Of a DNA stretch of 64,000 bases, positions 11,540 through 23,165 are shown piece after piece. Each line of letters starts with the position of its first letter. Positions within the stretch are counted from its first letter, which is position 1. A program made the position numbers and the translations under genes. Origin of the DNA: Pyxicephalus adspersus (lineage: Eukaryota > Chordata > Amphibia > Anura > Pyxicephalidae); assembly GCF_032062135.1 (NCBI RefSeq), contig NC_092859.1, positions 22,720,211-22,784,210 on the forward strand. Reading direction: 5' to 3'. The notes below the pieces were generated by a model. That model was not told where the DNA came from. It ran no database searches and saw nothing but the letters and a program-made list of their open reading frames with translations.

Positions 11540-12010
11540 TGTCACCTCCTCCAGTACCATATATCGACAATACACCCCCTATTTATCCCACCAAATTGCT
11601 ACTACACATTTTTATTATATCTTGTTTGGACTACTGTAACATCATCTTCTCCAAAATTCCACTAACCAAGCTCTCACATTTGCAAATCAATCATGATTTG
11701 ATCTAACTCATTTATTCCTTCACTCCTCATCCGTCACATCTCTGTAAATCTCTACACTGGCTTCCATTTTACTTACTAATGACTTCCTTGCTCATAACCT
11801 TTTTCTGTACACAGACTTTAGAGCTGCTCTCAATCTCTGGAACTGTCTTATTTATCCTTCTAGGATTGCTCCTCATTTCCACATATCTAAAACACCCTTT
11901 ACAATCATTCTTAATCTTTAACTAATTAACCACTTTTTCATATCTAGCTTTTCCAATTGTGTACTCCTCTCCTCCACCTTTTAGATTGTAAGCTCTTTTG
12001 GTCAGGTGTC
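11540..12010 (+). mobile_element. L2-like LINE 3' fragment
   Basis: Translation near 11596-11640 gives LLLHIFIISCLDYCN, the hallmark of the C-terminal region of L2/Rex1-type LINE proteins (usual form DYCN followed by a SLHWLP block). The block SLHWLP is also visible near 11748-11766. Downstream come degenerate versions of the WN(S/G)LP and KxxLKTHLF region, then TTTTAGATTGTAAGCTCTTT (11981-12000), the family's 3' tail. Frames are broken by stops. The upstream reverse transcriptase is absent. Confidence 0.65.
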
Positions 12011-12313
12011 TCTCTTCTCCTTGGATTCTAATCAAATTTGCTTATAATGAAGCACTAATTCAAGGAACTTTAGGAACCTTCACAACTTACCAAAGAAACC
12101 TGAGAGTTTCTCTGATAATTCTGATGATCCCACTACTATCGGATAAAAGGGGTCAACCTTGTCTCAACCTCAGAGTCTGGAAAGGCTAAGAGACTGTGGT
12201 GTATGTGCCCTCTGGGGATGACATTCCAGGGGCAACAGAGATGATTTGATTGGTGCCCCACTGAGTTCACTGATGAGCTGGACATGGATTTAAATGTTAT
12301 TTAAGGACTATGC

Positions 12314-12957
12314 TGTGAGACCCTGGTCCAGCACCAGTACTCCCCAGACACCAGTCCCCCAATCTAATGCCCCACTCCTCACCTATAACAAGCCCCAGCT
12401 CAGCTTCTGGAGACTGTTGCGTTTCCCAGCCCACAGTTCCCTCCAGGACTTAGTGTGCAAGGGATGGTGCCTGAGGAAGGGCTGGCAGAGGGCCAGGAGC
12501 CCATAGATAAAGCAGTACCAAGATTCCAACAGTCCAGAATACAAAGCAAGAGGTCATACACAGGTAATCCGTCCACCAGACAAGGTACACAATGGCAAAA
12601 CAAAAGCAGAGTGGGGGTCATATGCAAAAGGTCAGTCCAGGTAGCATAAATTCACAGGATGCAAAACAGGCAGCAACAATAAATCAGACAAATACATAAA
12701 CCACCAGCAAGTCAGCCTAGCTTAACACTACAATGAGCACTGGTGGTGGGGAGCAGAGAGGCTAAAAAGTCCCAGCAGCCAATGGCAGCGCAGGATAGAG
12801 TTAGGAACTGATCAGCCACTAAAATTCCCTTCAGCTGTGCGAAGGCTGACAATGGATGCTGGGGATGCCAATAAAATACATCAGGCTGCACGGCTATAGG
12901 GAAGCAGGGGCTTTATTCTCTTTCCTGCTTTGCCGGCCTGATAAGCGTTTCCTAACA
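12314..12957. mobile_element. Solo-LTR-like repeat, copy 2
   Basis: About 644 bp, starting TGTGAGACCCTGGTCC and ending GCGTTTCCTAACA. Flanked by TATGC (12309-12313) and CATGC (12958-12962), four of five bases matching. It aligns with 1140-1862 over most of its length in the same orientation. TG...CA termini with a short target duplication at both copies argue for a solo LTR of an unidentified LTR retrotransposon. On the minus strand AATAAA occurs near the TGTTAGG end (complement of TTTATT near 12911), which could be a polyadenylation signal if that strand is sense. Confidence 0.6.
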
Positions 12958-12962
12958 CATGC

Positions 12963-13307
12963 CTCTTTAGGGCGGGTGTCCTTGTCAGGAATCAATGTAA
13001 TATAGGGAAATCCCATTATTGTTGGAGGGCAAAGACACAAACCATGGACAAATCTCACCAATTTAGAGGGGAAAACTCACAAGAGGCGGAGACACAAACT
13101 GTGGGAAAATCTGATGAGTGTGGAAGGGTGGAACCGAAAAGTACTGGTGAAAAACCTCACCATTGTAGGAAAAAAGTTGAGACTACTGTAGGGAACTTAG
13201 TTGTTGCGAGAAGCGAAAAGAGCTAGAAGCTCATCAATAGTGTCAGCTCCTAAATTTTTTGAATATGTTCATGACCTGTTTTTGGAATATAAGCGAATCC
13301 CAGGTAA
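12963..13307 (+). other. Possible C2H2 zinc-finger relic
   Basis: In the frame opening at 13044, residues STGEKPHHCRKK (13141-13176) match the linker-plus-first-cysteine signature of C2H2 zinc-finger arrays (TGEKPxxC), preceded by GKSDECGRVEP, which could be a decayed finger. Only one linker is present and no CxxC...HxxxH unit is complete, so this may be chance. Frame length is 60 codons. Confidence 0.25.
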
Positions 13308-13575
13308 AACTGCACACTGCACACTTTGGTTTGTTCCTGGACCTGCTTTTGCTCCTGCCTTGTACCTCGTTCTTCCTTGTCCTGCCTTTGATTTACATTC
13401 CTGTACCTTGTCCACCAGCATAATGCTAACCTTGGTTCGTATCCTCATCTGCTTCTACTGGCACTTGTGCTCTCCTGGTTACCAGTGCTTCCTGTCTTTA
13501 ACATCAGGACAACTAAGACCACATTGGCGAGAGAGGCTACCCTTGTTACCTTAGGCATCCTCCAAGTACGTGACA
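13308..13575. mobile_element. Possible LTR-like fragment
   Basis: A pyrimidine-rich segment with repeated TCCTG/CCTTG blocks ending GTACGTGACA. GGTAA lies immediately on both sides (13303-13307 and 13576-13580). The style resembles frog LTR ends known to me, but no second copy with clear alignment is in the window. The 117-codon frame across it (13201-13554) is hydrophobic by composition and not a recognised protein. Confidence 0.3.
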
Positions 13576-15109
13576 GGTAACGACTATTTTCAGAAGGACC
13601 AAACAGTTAACGCAGAACACTATATACACATCTATGCCACAGAAAACGTTAAAGGTGTTTATTGCTTGCTCATACACAAGCTCACAAGGTTCACAACCTG
13701 TCAAATGTTTGCATGTGTAGGCCACCTACCCTACTTATCTTGCTCTATTTCTTTTTCAAAGCCTTAAAGAAAATGAAAAAGAAATGATTCAGAGGTGATA
13801 GCAGCAACAGAGTAGTATTTTGGTGACCAGAAATCAGAGTCTATTTGTACGGGTCAAATATATCAATGGTGTTGAGCTTCAGGGTGAATCTGTGGAAAAG
13901 AATTTAAGTTTCAGGACTGTAAATTGTTCCCTTTTTTGTCAGGCACAGAACCTTTTACTGATCCTCCCAACTACATCTCCCGTCTTACCCCCATATTTCT
14001 TAAAAATCGCAGTTTCTTGTAGTTATGCTGTTCACTTGGGTGTGAACTGCATCCTTTAGTTTTGCTTTTGGCAATACAAAACCATCAGTTCCTTTGCAAA
14101 TAAGAAGTCCTCGATTCTCTAGGTATGTCACTAAAAGTGTTTTCGTAACTTTTGCTCAGCAAATCTCAACGAAAACATTTTATTGGCTTGCACATTGGTG
14201 TCCTGTTGACGAAGAAGTAGGTGTTTTTTCAACCTGTCAGCATGTATAAAATTAGGGCGAGAAAGGGCTAATTCTGTCCTTCACGTAACAATGCTTTTTT
14301 TTAGATTTAGATGAAAGGAATGTGTTGAGAATAAAGCTGTTAGTGTCGTTCACATTCAGATTTGATCTTAGTGTACTGCTGATACATAACTGCCAAGATA
14401 ACAGGCATTGTTAAAGCGGTGATCTGATATCTGAATTCCAGTCTTTCGATGTGTTGCCAATAGGGATGAAAAAAAGGTAGAAATGTATTTATGCATTTTC
14501 TCAAAAATTCAGCTCAACTTTTCAAGTTCACTGTGAAGTCTTGGAACATAGTATGATCACCAAAACTCTTATACAGGTCAGGGGGACCTATAGAAATATG
14601 CTCAATGTGAAAAATTACCACTGTTGACTTTAGAAACGTATTTTACTGCCAATCATTTACTTTATGTTTTTTTTTCATTTTTCAGTTCCATGTTCTCACA
14701 GGATCCCCTCCCAATTTTGGGGAAAATACCAATATGTTTAGGGTTTTTGCAGTGTAATATTTACATATTTGGAAACTTATTAAAACATTTTGGAGTGAAA
14801 CTTGTTGATCATAACACATAAAGTCTGCTGTATTTGCATGGAACATTGAGGCCATCTTTGAAAAAGTATTGACATTATTAGAAGAATTGGGTTGTTCAAT
14901 GAGCCTCAAGCTGCATTTCCTCCATTCTAATTTGGGATACTTGGGTGCGGTGAGTGAAGAACAAGCCTGTGATTCCATCAGAATATCAATGAAATGGAAA
15001 AGAATTTTTAATTAAAAATTAACTGAAAACAATTGAAATATTGAAGACAATTTTTAAGTCATTGAATTTTGCAGGCCTGTGTAATATGCTCCACATAGTT
15101 CCACATAAA
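13576..15109. other. No feature recognised
   Basis: AT-rich unique DNA without repeats or coding signals that I can identify. The 98-codon minus-strand frame at 14682-14978 shows no family resemblance. Confidence 0.4.
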
Positions 15110-15343
15110 GGGTCTGATTTATTAAAGCTCTCCAAGGCTGGAAAGGACACACTTTTATCAGTGAAGCTGGCTGATCCAGCAAATCTGGAATGGATTTCTT
15201 AAAAGTCATTTGCTGTTTGCTAGCAAATGTTTTCAACCCTTTTCAACCCTGAGTCAGATCCATTCCAGGATTGCTGGATCACCCAGCTTCACTGATGAAA
15301 GTGTATCCTCCCCAGCCTTGGGGAGCTTTCATAAATCAAGCCC
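15110..15343. mobile_element. Foldback MITE family A, copy 2
   Basis: Full-length copy: GGTCTGATTTATTAAAGCTC at the left, ATAAATCAAGCCC at the right, GTGAAGCTGG(C/G)TGATCCAGC blocks in both arms and a TTTGCTAGCAAATG centre. The centre carries an extra short direct repeat (TTTTCAACCC twice, 15229-15248). Confidence 0.85.
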
Positions 15344-15899
15344 AAAGTCTCCTTTTTTCTGGGTCTACAAATATTTCAATGGCATGGTGCTACCTGCATG
15401 GTGCTACCAGCTATGTTATGACATAAACCCTTATGTGCAGACAACTAGGCTAATCCAACTGATTCCCTTTGTGCTAGTAAACCACCATACAGTGACAGTC
15501 ATACCACAAATGTTGACTTGATGGATCACTGAGAACTTTTTTTTATCATTGCTGAAATACTTGCCTATGTCTGAGCTACCTACAGTCGTGAGAATTTGGC
15601 TGGGCACATTAAGATCTCTGTTAAGGAGCTGAATATCTTCTTAGGTTCAGCCACTGGTTTGCTGGTTGGTTCCACTTAACCAATACCACCTAACAGCCCA
15701 ACACCCCAGCTGTAGCATATTTGACTGACAAAGTAAAGTGTTGGAACCTTTGTGAAGTTCTTATTTCTGTCTGTGTCCCCACTGAGCAAACCCACCCCTT
15801 GGTGACCATTGTCACTATATCAGAGAGTAAGGGGATATCCAAACATTTGACATCAGAACAGAAAATAAGAGCAAATCCTTAAAGAGGAACTATATTTTT
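15344..15899. other. No feature recognised
   Basis: Unique AT-rich sequence between two foldback copies; no coding or RNA signal. Confidence 0.4.
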
Positions 15900-16016
15900 T
15901 AGGTAGTAACAGCAAATTATTTTTAGGACAATCTATTCCAGGTTTTTTGGATCACCCTGGTTCTCCCATGACGAGCTATCTTCTCCAGTATTGGAGAGCT
16001 TTAAGAAATCAAGCCC
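15900..16016. mobile_element. Foldback MITE family A, copy 3 (half)
   Basis: Only the right arm is present: CTATTCCAGGTTTTTTGGATC, then the variant block TCTCCCATGACGAGCTATC and CCAGTATTGGAGAGCTTTAA, ending AAATCAAGCCC. The variant block (CATGA in place of GTGAAGC) matches the copy at 54869-55091, defining a subfamily. Confidence 0.7.
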
Positions 16017-16479
16017 ATTGTGTGTCTGTTTTGTCAGCTAGATCTATCTCCTGGTGAATTTGTTTTTTGACTTTACATTTGCAATTGTTCTGTCTTCTCA
16101 CTTTGGAGAGAATTTTGATCACTCCCTGGATAGGAAGTGAATTGAACTAGACAAACAGCAATAAAAAAAAGAGTTCACTGCTGTCTGGATTGGTGCATTT
16201 TTAATAGAGTTAAATTGTAGTTGAATTTATAAATAATGGATAGTAAAAATATTTAGGTTTCATGCAGATTGGTAAGGAATATGACCTGGTTGGGTGATGC
16301 GTCACTGAATCAACTAATTAATTCAGAATTTAATGTGACAACCTGAAGGTTTTGGCACTAGGGTGAAGATGGGGACATTGTGATATCTTTGCATAAGAGA
16401 TCCTGGGAGACCTAAGAGGTACATATTCCGTACCCTGCAGAGATCCCCAAGGTCTGAAATATTAGGTTTTGGGTGCAGT
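16017..16479. other. No feature recognised
   Basis: Unique AT-rich sequence; no coding or RNA signal. Confidence 0.4.
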
Positions 16480-17040
16480 ATCCTTCAGCACAACATCAGC
16501 AGTTACCTTTTCATTGACTGATTTTACATCTACACTGAATTAAGGATTCGCTGTAGAAATTGATTTTTTGGGCATTATTTTGACAAGCCAGTCCAGCACC
16601 TGATAACAACGATCGTTAAGGCAAAATCGTAGAGTTGATTTGTACCGGAGTTCATTTTTGTCATTGAAGAAAATAAAAACTAAAATAAAAACCAGATTTC
16701 TTTTATTCTCCAACCTTAAAAGTATTCCAGAGAGATGTGAGATTTACTTTGCTCTCCCGAATGTCAGGACAATTATCCCATGCAGTCCTTGAAGCCATTG
16801 ATTTTCAGTCATCCAATTGATCTTGTGTTCCACCTCTGTAGCTGGCGGACTGCGTTTCTCCGATTAAAGCACGAGTGGAACAAAGTGCGTGTGTCAGATT
16901 CTGGAGATGGCCGCAGAGAGGGGAGGTCGCTGGGATGAGCTTCTTGGCCTTGGAGATCGAAGGGGAGACCGACGATTTTCTGGGACAGGTTCAAATTATT
17001 CAGATTTCAGAATGCAGTCTTTTTACAACACGACTGAAAA
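16480..17040. promoter_or_regulatory. Candidate conserved island 4
   Basis: Repeat-free, CpG-retaining block (ACGATCGTTAAGGC, TGGCGGACTGCG, ATCGAAGGGGAGACCGACG). Short overlapping frames on both strands around 16809-17066 are probably incidental. Candidate non-coding element by composition only. Confidence 0.3.
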
Positions 17041-17924
17041 AACCTAGCAAAATAGAAGATATATAACTAATAGAATTGATTTTAAGGGATAACTCTGATA
17101 ATGGAAAAAGTTGATATTTTTATTATTTCTTTGCTCTTTCATTCCAATGGTGCTAAAAAAATACAAACTTTGCCTCATTGCTGCCATTTTTGTTTTTGTA
17201 CATTCAGAACTGAGATATAGTGTTGTACCACTAGGCCAGGTTCTATGTAATAAAAGTAATATAACTGAAGGTTTGGTGGGTACATTTTGTCTTTTCTTTG
17301 AAGACACTATAGCATGCAATAGGGTTAATATTCATGGAGGTGTCTGTAAAATGGAACATGGTTTGTATTATTAAATAATAGGTCCAAGCAATAGTAACCG
17401 ATGCTCAGTGCTTCTAAATTCATAGTAATGCATTTATAAAGAAAAAGAACCCCCTATATTTGTACAACTCTTGGCTTTCTATCTGAGTTCAGTACCATCT
17501 AACCTGTTGGATTATCCATCTAGCTAACTAATGCAATGTATGACCTTTGTTCTGTTCTTTGACTTGCCACCATTTATCCGTTTGGATCATCTGCCTGTTT
17601 GACTGTTCCCCAGAGTATGACCCTTACCTCTTTTCCTGGATTTGCTTTTGGGTCATCTACTTTGCTTATCCTGGATCCAGCACTGTCTTGGCTCTATAGG
17701 GTCTTGGCCATCATTTAGTCCTATTTGACTCCTCCTTGCAACATCTCTAAGGGAGGCAACCAAGAGACGGCATAGCATAATAAAAAATATAACTAATATA
17801 CCCAAAGGCTAACTACAGACATGGAGTAGGTTATAGTCGCATGGGCAAGCACTGACACAGTGCCAGGGTCTTACATTTAAGGGCACTCATTTCAAATAGT
17901 TCAAAAATAATAAAAAGTGTGGCC
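17041..17924. other. AT-rich, possible repeat scraps
   Basis: 17111-17374 has an 87-codon frame with a hydrophobic start, rejected as a gene. 17560-17765 is pyrimidine-rich with TTCCTGGATTTGC/TCCTGGATCC blocks like those at 13308-13575 and 61440-61780, and may be another scrap of an LTR-type repeat. Nothing else is recognised. Confidence 0.35.
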
Positions 17925-18068
17925 AGGCAGTGCGGAAAGTCAACAGAGTTCAGGTATGCATCACTAGAGGGATCACCAGCAAAATCAAGCAGGTCCTGAT
18001 TCCCCTATATAAATCTTTAATTAAACCTTCTTTAGAATACTGTGTCCAGTTCTGGGGATCTCATTGTA
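17925..18068 (+). mobile_element. CR1-like LINE fragment
   Basis: Translation in the frame at 17930 gives VCITRGITSKIKQVLIPLYK followed by SLIKPSLEYCVQFWGSHC. This is the conserved motif near the C-terminal end of CR1-type LINE reverse-transcriptase proteins (usual form PLYxSLVRPHLEYCVQFW). About 45 codons survive, truncated on the right where a hAT-type MITE fragment abuts it. Confidence 0.7.
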
Positions 18069-18071
18069 ATA

Positions 18072-18221
18072 ACAGCTCACAGTACATTGCTGGTCAATGG
18101 GAAGGCTGCCACCCATACAGCCAATCAATGGTATCTGGTAAGATGACCTGAGGGTGACAAACTGCTCACTGCTAAAGGAACCCCTAGGAACCTCTGGAGG
18201 AACCCCGGTTGAGAAATACTG
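18072..18221. mobile_element. hAT-type MITE fragment
   Basis: Right-hand part of the element seen whole at 25376-25638: ACAGCTCACAGTACATTGCT, then GATGACCTGAGGGTGACAAA, GCTCACTGCTAAAGGAACCC and the terminus GGTTGAGAAATACTG. The left terminus is missing and an internal segment is deleted. Confidence 0.7.
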
Positions 18222-18469
18222 GACTGGAGGAACTAATGTATAGTTCAACCAAGGAGTCAGTGGCCTTACTGGGGTTCACAGCATCTGTTCCTTTTTTCAC
18301 CAGGATTTACATGACTTGGTCATTTCTGAGCTGGCATTTCAGTTCAAGAAGTAGACAGGATCCTGGATAATAGCAAAACATAGATGGTATCATCCTTCTG
18401 GAGAAAAAATACACATTACAACAAACAGTGATTTGTTATCCCCTGGGTTTAGAGGACTGAATCCATACA

Positions 18470-18940
18470 GACTATTGCAGATTATTATTGCAGTTCTGTG
18501 CGGTGTGTATCTTGGCAGTGGATACCAACTCTTTTTGCCAGGGCTTGGGCACCACGTTCACAGCACAGCACAAGGAATGACCGGGCATGATAAGTTTGTT
18601 TGAACAGTTTCTCGGAATGATATGATAGTGCAGATAAAGCTCTGAAACAAAGAGGTTGCTTAAAATACTCGTTACCAGCCGCCTATTAGCGGAGCAGGGT
18701 GAGGTCGCTGAGCCCGACTGGGCAACGATGCAGAAAAAAAAAAAGAAAATGAAACAATCGCATTACCAGCTTGGCCGGTTGAGGGGAGAGGAAAACGCTA
18801 CACCTTCCTGGCACTGCCGCCAACTATTGACTTGTTATATGAGGAAAAATAATGAATATAACGAACTTGTGAATGAAACAATTAAACAAACGGAAATCCT
18901 TTACCCCTGTCAGGGTTCATTGTGTATTGTTACATAGACT
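18470..18940. promoter_or_regulatory. Candidate conserved island 5
   Basis: Repeat-free block with retained CpG (GTGCGGTGTGTATC, GTTACCAGCCGCC, TTAGCGGAGCAGG, GAGGTCGCTGAGCCCGACTG). A 93-codon frame at 18656-18937 crosses an A/Lys run and is not protein-like. Inferred regulatory candidate. Confidence 0.3.
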
Positions 18941-18999
18941 GGCAGCAGGGTGGCCATGATTTAAAGGTGAACTCCAAAAAGATATATAATACACAAAGA

Positions 19000-19132
19000 A
19001 CTCTATGTATCTGACATTCCCTCAAACATTCCCTGATGGGAATCAATTACTGCCACTAAAACACATTGACCTGGAAGAGTCCCACAAGTGAAAGTTTTAG
19101 GGAATGTCTTCCCTGCTTTATAAATAGAGCCC
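19000..19132. mobile_element. Foldback MITE family B, copy 1
   Basis: Ends GCTTTATAAATAGAGCCC and contains GACATTCCCTCAAACATTCC near the left. The TTCCC(T)/AGGGAAT blocks face each other, so it is palindromic. It aligns, inverted, with 23014-23165. The outer left terminus is eroded. Unrelated in sequence to family A but built the same way. Confidence 0.65.
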
Positions 19133-20088
19133 AAAGTAAGGAAGATCTATAGTCATTAAAACACCCAAATGTATTATTTTAATTCTGGAAACGTAAGTAG
19201 CCTCTAGGAAAGTGGGAGAAGAAAAATAAACACAAGCAGCCAATCAGTTCATGTAGCATGCTGATAGATATAAAAAACAACAGAAATTAGCTAATTTTTA
19301 CCAGAGCTGCAACAGCCATAGTCAGTTCTTCTGAATTTAAAACCTTCCAATGGTTCCTTAGGAGCTTTAGAGATTTGTAATGTATAAGTCTCATTAATTA
19401 AGAAATTATATTTATGGAAACAGATCATAGAAGCTGAGAACTTGACTCTGTATGAATAGTGAAATAATCAATAGATATCCACTTACACAAAGAGCTGCAC
19501 TATAAAGTCATCAATAGTCCTAACAACGTACACCGAGCCTCAGATCTCTGGACGGTGCATTAGTGTTGAGGATCCCAATATTGATCTAGGAAGACTCTGC
19601 CACAGATCGCCAAGTTGTATCTGCTCCAAAAATTGTTATGATGCGATACATTGTCATTTCATGAAGGGGATGGTTACCATGTATGCGTCATTGTCCTCAT
19701 CCAAAGCAAAAAACAATCAATATATAGGACATGAAAAATGTGTTTTAATAAATACCTTTATTTTTCTTTATGATGGATGACAGCTAATCAGGAAATATAA
19801 AGCCAGCTGAATTGTTTTCCATCTGAGCCTTCCATGAGTCTTTACATTTTGTACTCCAGGTAAATGGAATTATTGTGCATTGTGTATAAGAGAAGTATGA
19901 AGTCCAGGTGTTCCAGCAACTACAAATGTATGTCCTTAAGATATGATTAGTGTCATACGTGGGGGAGTTCACACACAAATTTGTAATCTTTGAAAAATAT
20001 ATAATGCAATGTATAGGATTTCAAGCACATCCCCAGTTTTTTCCATCCCCTACCCTATACTAATGATTTGAGGCCTGTCTAGTGTGTT
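19133..20088. other. No feature recognised
   Basis: AT-rich unique DNA. A CpG-containing patch at 19530-19620 is too short to call. No coding signal. Confidence 0.4.
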
Positions 20089-20247
20089 GGGCCTGATTCA
20101 TTAAAGTTCTCCAAGGCTGGAGAGAAAAGGCTGGAGAGGAAACACTTTCATCAGTGAAGCTGGGTGATCCAGCAAACTTGGAATGGATTTCTTCAAAGTC
20201 ATTTGCTATTTGTTAGCAAATGATTTCAATTCTTGACCAGATCCAGT
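20089..20247. mobile_element. Foldback MITE family A, copy 4 (half)
   Basis: Left arm only: GGGCCTGATTCATTAAAGTT through GTGAAGCTGGGTGATCCAGC and the TTTGCTATTTGTTAGCAAATG centre, then truncated after GACCAGATCCAG. The GGCTGGAGAG block is tandemly duplicated within the arm (20115-20139). Confidence 0.8.
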
Positions 20248-20519
20248 AAAAAACTCAATGATGAACGACAAAAGCTTCTATCTATTGTTCTACTTTACAA
20301 AAACTTACCTTTGGCATATGGAAACTTCTACTCTTCTTAGCTTGTTTGGCTGATCCTGATTTCCATATACATTCGTCCGTATGTAATCTTAAAGCAAAAA
20401 TTTGAAGGACAGTTGTGGGAGGCATTACGAGGAGGCAGTGCAAGTCTATCTTTTTAAGTAGATTAAAATGAATTAAACAAATTCAATTCAAAGGTGAATG
20501 AGTCCATATGCCCCTGTGG

Positions 20520-20850
20520 ATAATATATCCCAGTGCCCCCCCTTCACCGCTCATCCATTCTGTGTGACAGGCTGCTACATTGTAACAAGATGCGGTCAAG
20601 GATTGCCAGTGACCCTGAACTAATGACAGCCAGCTTGGTGTTGTAGGGTCAGTAGACGGGCTGTAGGATTGACGTAGAGGCCACCCAGCTAATCCTCAAT
20701 GATCCCCTCGCCCCCCTGATCACCCCATGTTCTCTCTGACACCCTATTGTTCTGTCTCCATGAAGAGTAAATAAACCTGAGATATTAGCTGAATTATTAT
20801 CTGCATGAACGTGTGTATTTATGAAGTCCTAAGCAGTACTGGAGGCTGGA
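20520..20850. promoter_or_regulatory. Candidate conserved island 6
   Basis: GC-richer unique block (C run near 20538, AAGATGCGGTCAAGG, TAGACGGGCTGTAGGATTGA) ending in AATTATTATCTGCATGAACG. No repeat or coding signature. Inferred candidate only. Confidence 0.25.
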
Positions 20851-22269
20851 GGAGGCCAATGTGGGTGGTCGGCTGGGCAATATATTGAGGTGGCCACATA
20901 TCATATGTTATGGGGGGGACTTATAATACAGTTTTTGACGTGGTGGCAGTTCTAGTACATAGAACTACAGTACATAGAACTACAGTATGATGTAAAAGTG
21001 ATCCACCTGAGGCTCAGTCCACTGTGCAGATTCCCAAGAGCCGGTTGCACTACACCACCCTAGGGACTGTGGCTATTAGTGGGACATGGTGAATAAAAAG
21101 ATAATGGATAAAGCTCAAAGAATCCCAGGAAAGGGAAATTCACATAGGAGGGGCAATTCATTAAGATGCACAAATGATATATAGAGTTTAAGTTGAACTT
21201 CTACCTTTTTTTTGTTTGTTATGTTTTCTTTAGCTAAAAAATAAGTCGAAAAACTTACTTTACTTCTTACTTTCCAATTCGCTGGCAATCTCTGGAAAGT
21301 GGGCCTTCTCAGGACGGCACTTGGCGTCCTGATTCTATATTCTATAGGATGATGTCAGAGCTAGGACCAGCTAGTGAAGTGTCTGCAGGAATCTTTTGAA
21401 GAGGAGGAAAACAGCAAGAACAAGCAATATGGGAAATGTATCCCCCTATATATCATCCTTATCACAAAATGAGCTGTTTTGTGGAGGAGTACTCACTACA
21501 AGGGTAACGCTTTGTGTTCAGCTTTATTCCTACTGTTAAATAAGGAAAAAGCAATGCAGGTATATACAATAAAAATGACATTTAAAGCCAAAATTCATCA
21601 CTGACTCTCATTCACTGACTCTCAAAATTCGCCACCAGTTAAATTTAAGGAATCCTTTGCAATAGGAGTTTTTGGAGATACTCCCCTAAGGGATGCAGAC
21701 ACTGCAGGATTCTTGGTCTGAACCCTGGAATTGCACCAACTGGTTATATTGAACCTAATAAGGATCCTCCCATTCAGAAACTATTTAAAAAAGGACATTG
21801 TAAAAGAAACCTCTATTTCATCTGGATCAAAAAAGTTGCAAAGTTTGTTAAAATCCTTGAAATGTACAAATATGCCTTTGTGCCTACTTTATGTTTTGTA
21901 GATATATACTCTTTTTGCATCAATTATTTTGTTTTGTGTGTTTACTCTGCATTGTCTTTTCACCTGTCCTACACCATTTGCTGTGCCAACAAACTGTGAT
22001 AAAAATAAAGCAAGAAACAAATATGCACACAAATCAAGAAAAAATGCACTAAATTTAATAAAGTAAACTGCCCTAAATGTACCTTTCCTCTTGTTCCTTT
22101 TCACATGAACACTGTAGAACCAACTGATTGACTTGTTGTACTTTTTCTCCCTTTCCCAATCTAAGCGTTGCTGTCCAGGAATATTAAGAGGCTTCATACA
22201 ATGCTTGTAGGATGAAAATACATTTATTGATGTGTTACTGATTAAAAATCTGAATTCATTTGTGTCTTT
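20851..22269. other. No gene; one short tandem repeat
   Basis: AGTACATAGAACTAC is repeated in tandem at 20953-20986. The 139-codon minus-strand frame at 21889-22308 runs through AT-rich DNA and has no domain or motif I recognise. Confidence 0.4.
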
Positions 22270-22870
22270 TATATCTGCCTGGGGTTCAGCATGGCGGCTC
22301 CTTCCCATAAACTGTACGGTTTAGATATTTGATATTTACGTCTATTGTTATGACAACAGTTGCGGGCTGAATTTTACACTAGTGGAAGAAAATGATGAAC
22401 TGTCTGTGAAATGTAACGACTGAAAGCCAAAACTGGGAAACACAAGTTCATGGTGATAGAAAAAAAAATTCAAGTGAAGTGCGAATATGAGAAGGTGTCA
22501 GAGAAGACTCATATTTGAAGTCAGGAGAGCGCCATATTTTGTCTCTCTGTCAGCGGATCATTTCGGCTTACACACATATTTAATAACTCTGAGCAATTCA
22601 CTTAACGGCCCGGAAGATGGATCAGTAGCATAAATCACCGTTGCCTTGACTTATCGCAGGAAAAATCCCATAAAACACCATGATTTGTCGGAGGCTGTCA
22701 CCTCGCTGGATATTCCGAACGCTGTTGATATTCTTACGGCTAAAGTTTATCTCCTGAAAATATAACGTAGGATCATATTCGGCATTAATTGTGCTGAACA
22801 AGAAAGGAATTCGTAATTCCAGCTGAAGTCGGCTGCAAGTTTGCAAAAGCCAACTGTTCATCTATAAACA
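22270..22870. promoter_or_regulatory. Candidate conserved island 7
   Basis: Unique block with CpG (GTCAGCGGATCATTTCGGC, ACGGCCCGGAAGATGG, CCTCGCTGGATATTCCGAAC) and a CACTTAAC site near 22600. No repeats. Inferred candidate. Confidence 0.3.
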
Positions 22871-23013
22871 AATATTTGCACTTTTCAACAAATAATGGGA
22901 ACTATATTGGTGGTTTGGTTCCGCTTCACCCTACCTTCCATTCTTTATCTTTATATGGGCTTCCAACGTAGTCTAGGTTGAGTTAAAGGTTACAAAGTCC
23001 TTTTTACTGCTTT

Positions 23014-23165
23014 GGGTTCTATTTATTAAACATGGAATCAGACATTCCCTCAAACATTCCCTTGTAAGTATCTTCCAGGTCCATGTGTTTCAGTAATTTA
23101 GTAACTTATTCCCAAGAGGGAATGATTAAGGGACTGTCAAATTACTTGCTTTATAAATAGGGCCC
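23014..23165. mobile_element. Foldback MITE family B, copy 2
   Basis: Starts GGGTTCTATTTATTAAACAT and ends GCTTTATAAATAGGGCCC, imperfect inverted repeats. Internal GACATTCCCTCAAACATTCC and CTTCCAGGTCCATGTGTTTC align with 19000-19132, with the second block inverted. About 150 bp, non-coding. Confidence 0.75.

Noticed and set aside
17111..17374. 87-codon frame with a signal-peptide-like start and SELRYSV, recalling protocadherins
   Set aside because: Resemblance is limited to a few residues after the hydrophobic stretch. No cadherin DRE, DxNDNxP or similar motif follows, and the DNA is AT-rich.
21889..22308. 139-codon minus-strand open frame
   Set aside because: No domain or recognisable motif, and composition follows the AT-rich DNA. 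Length alone is not enough in 64 kb of such sequence.
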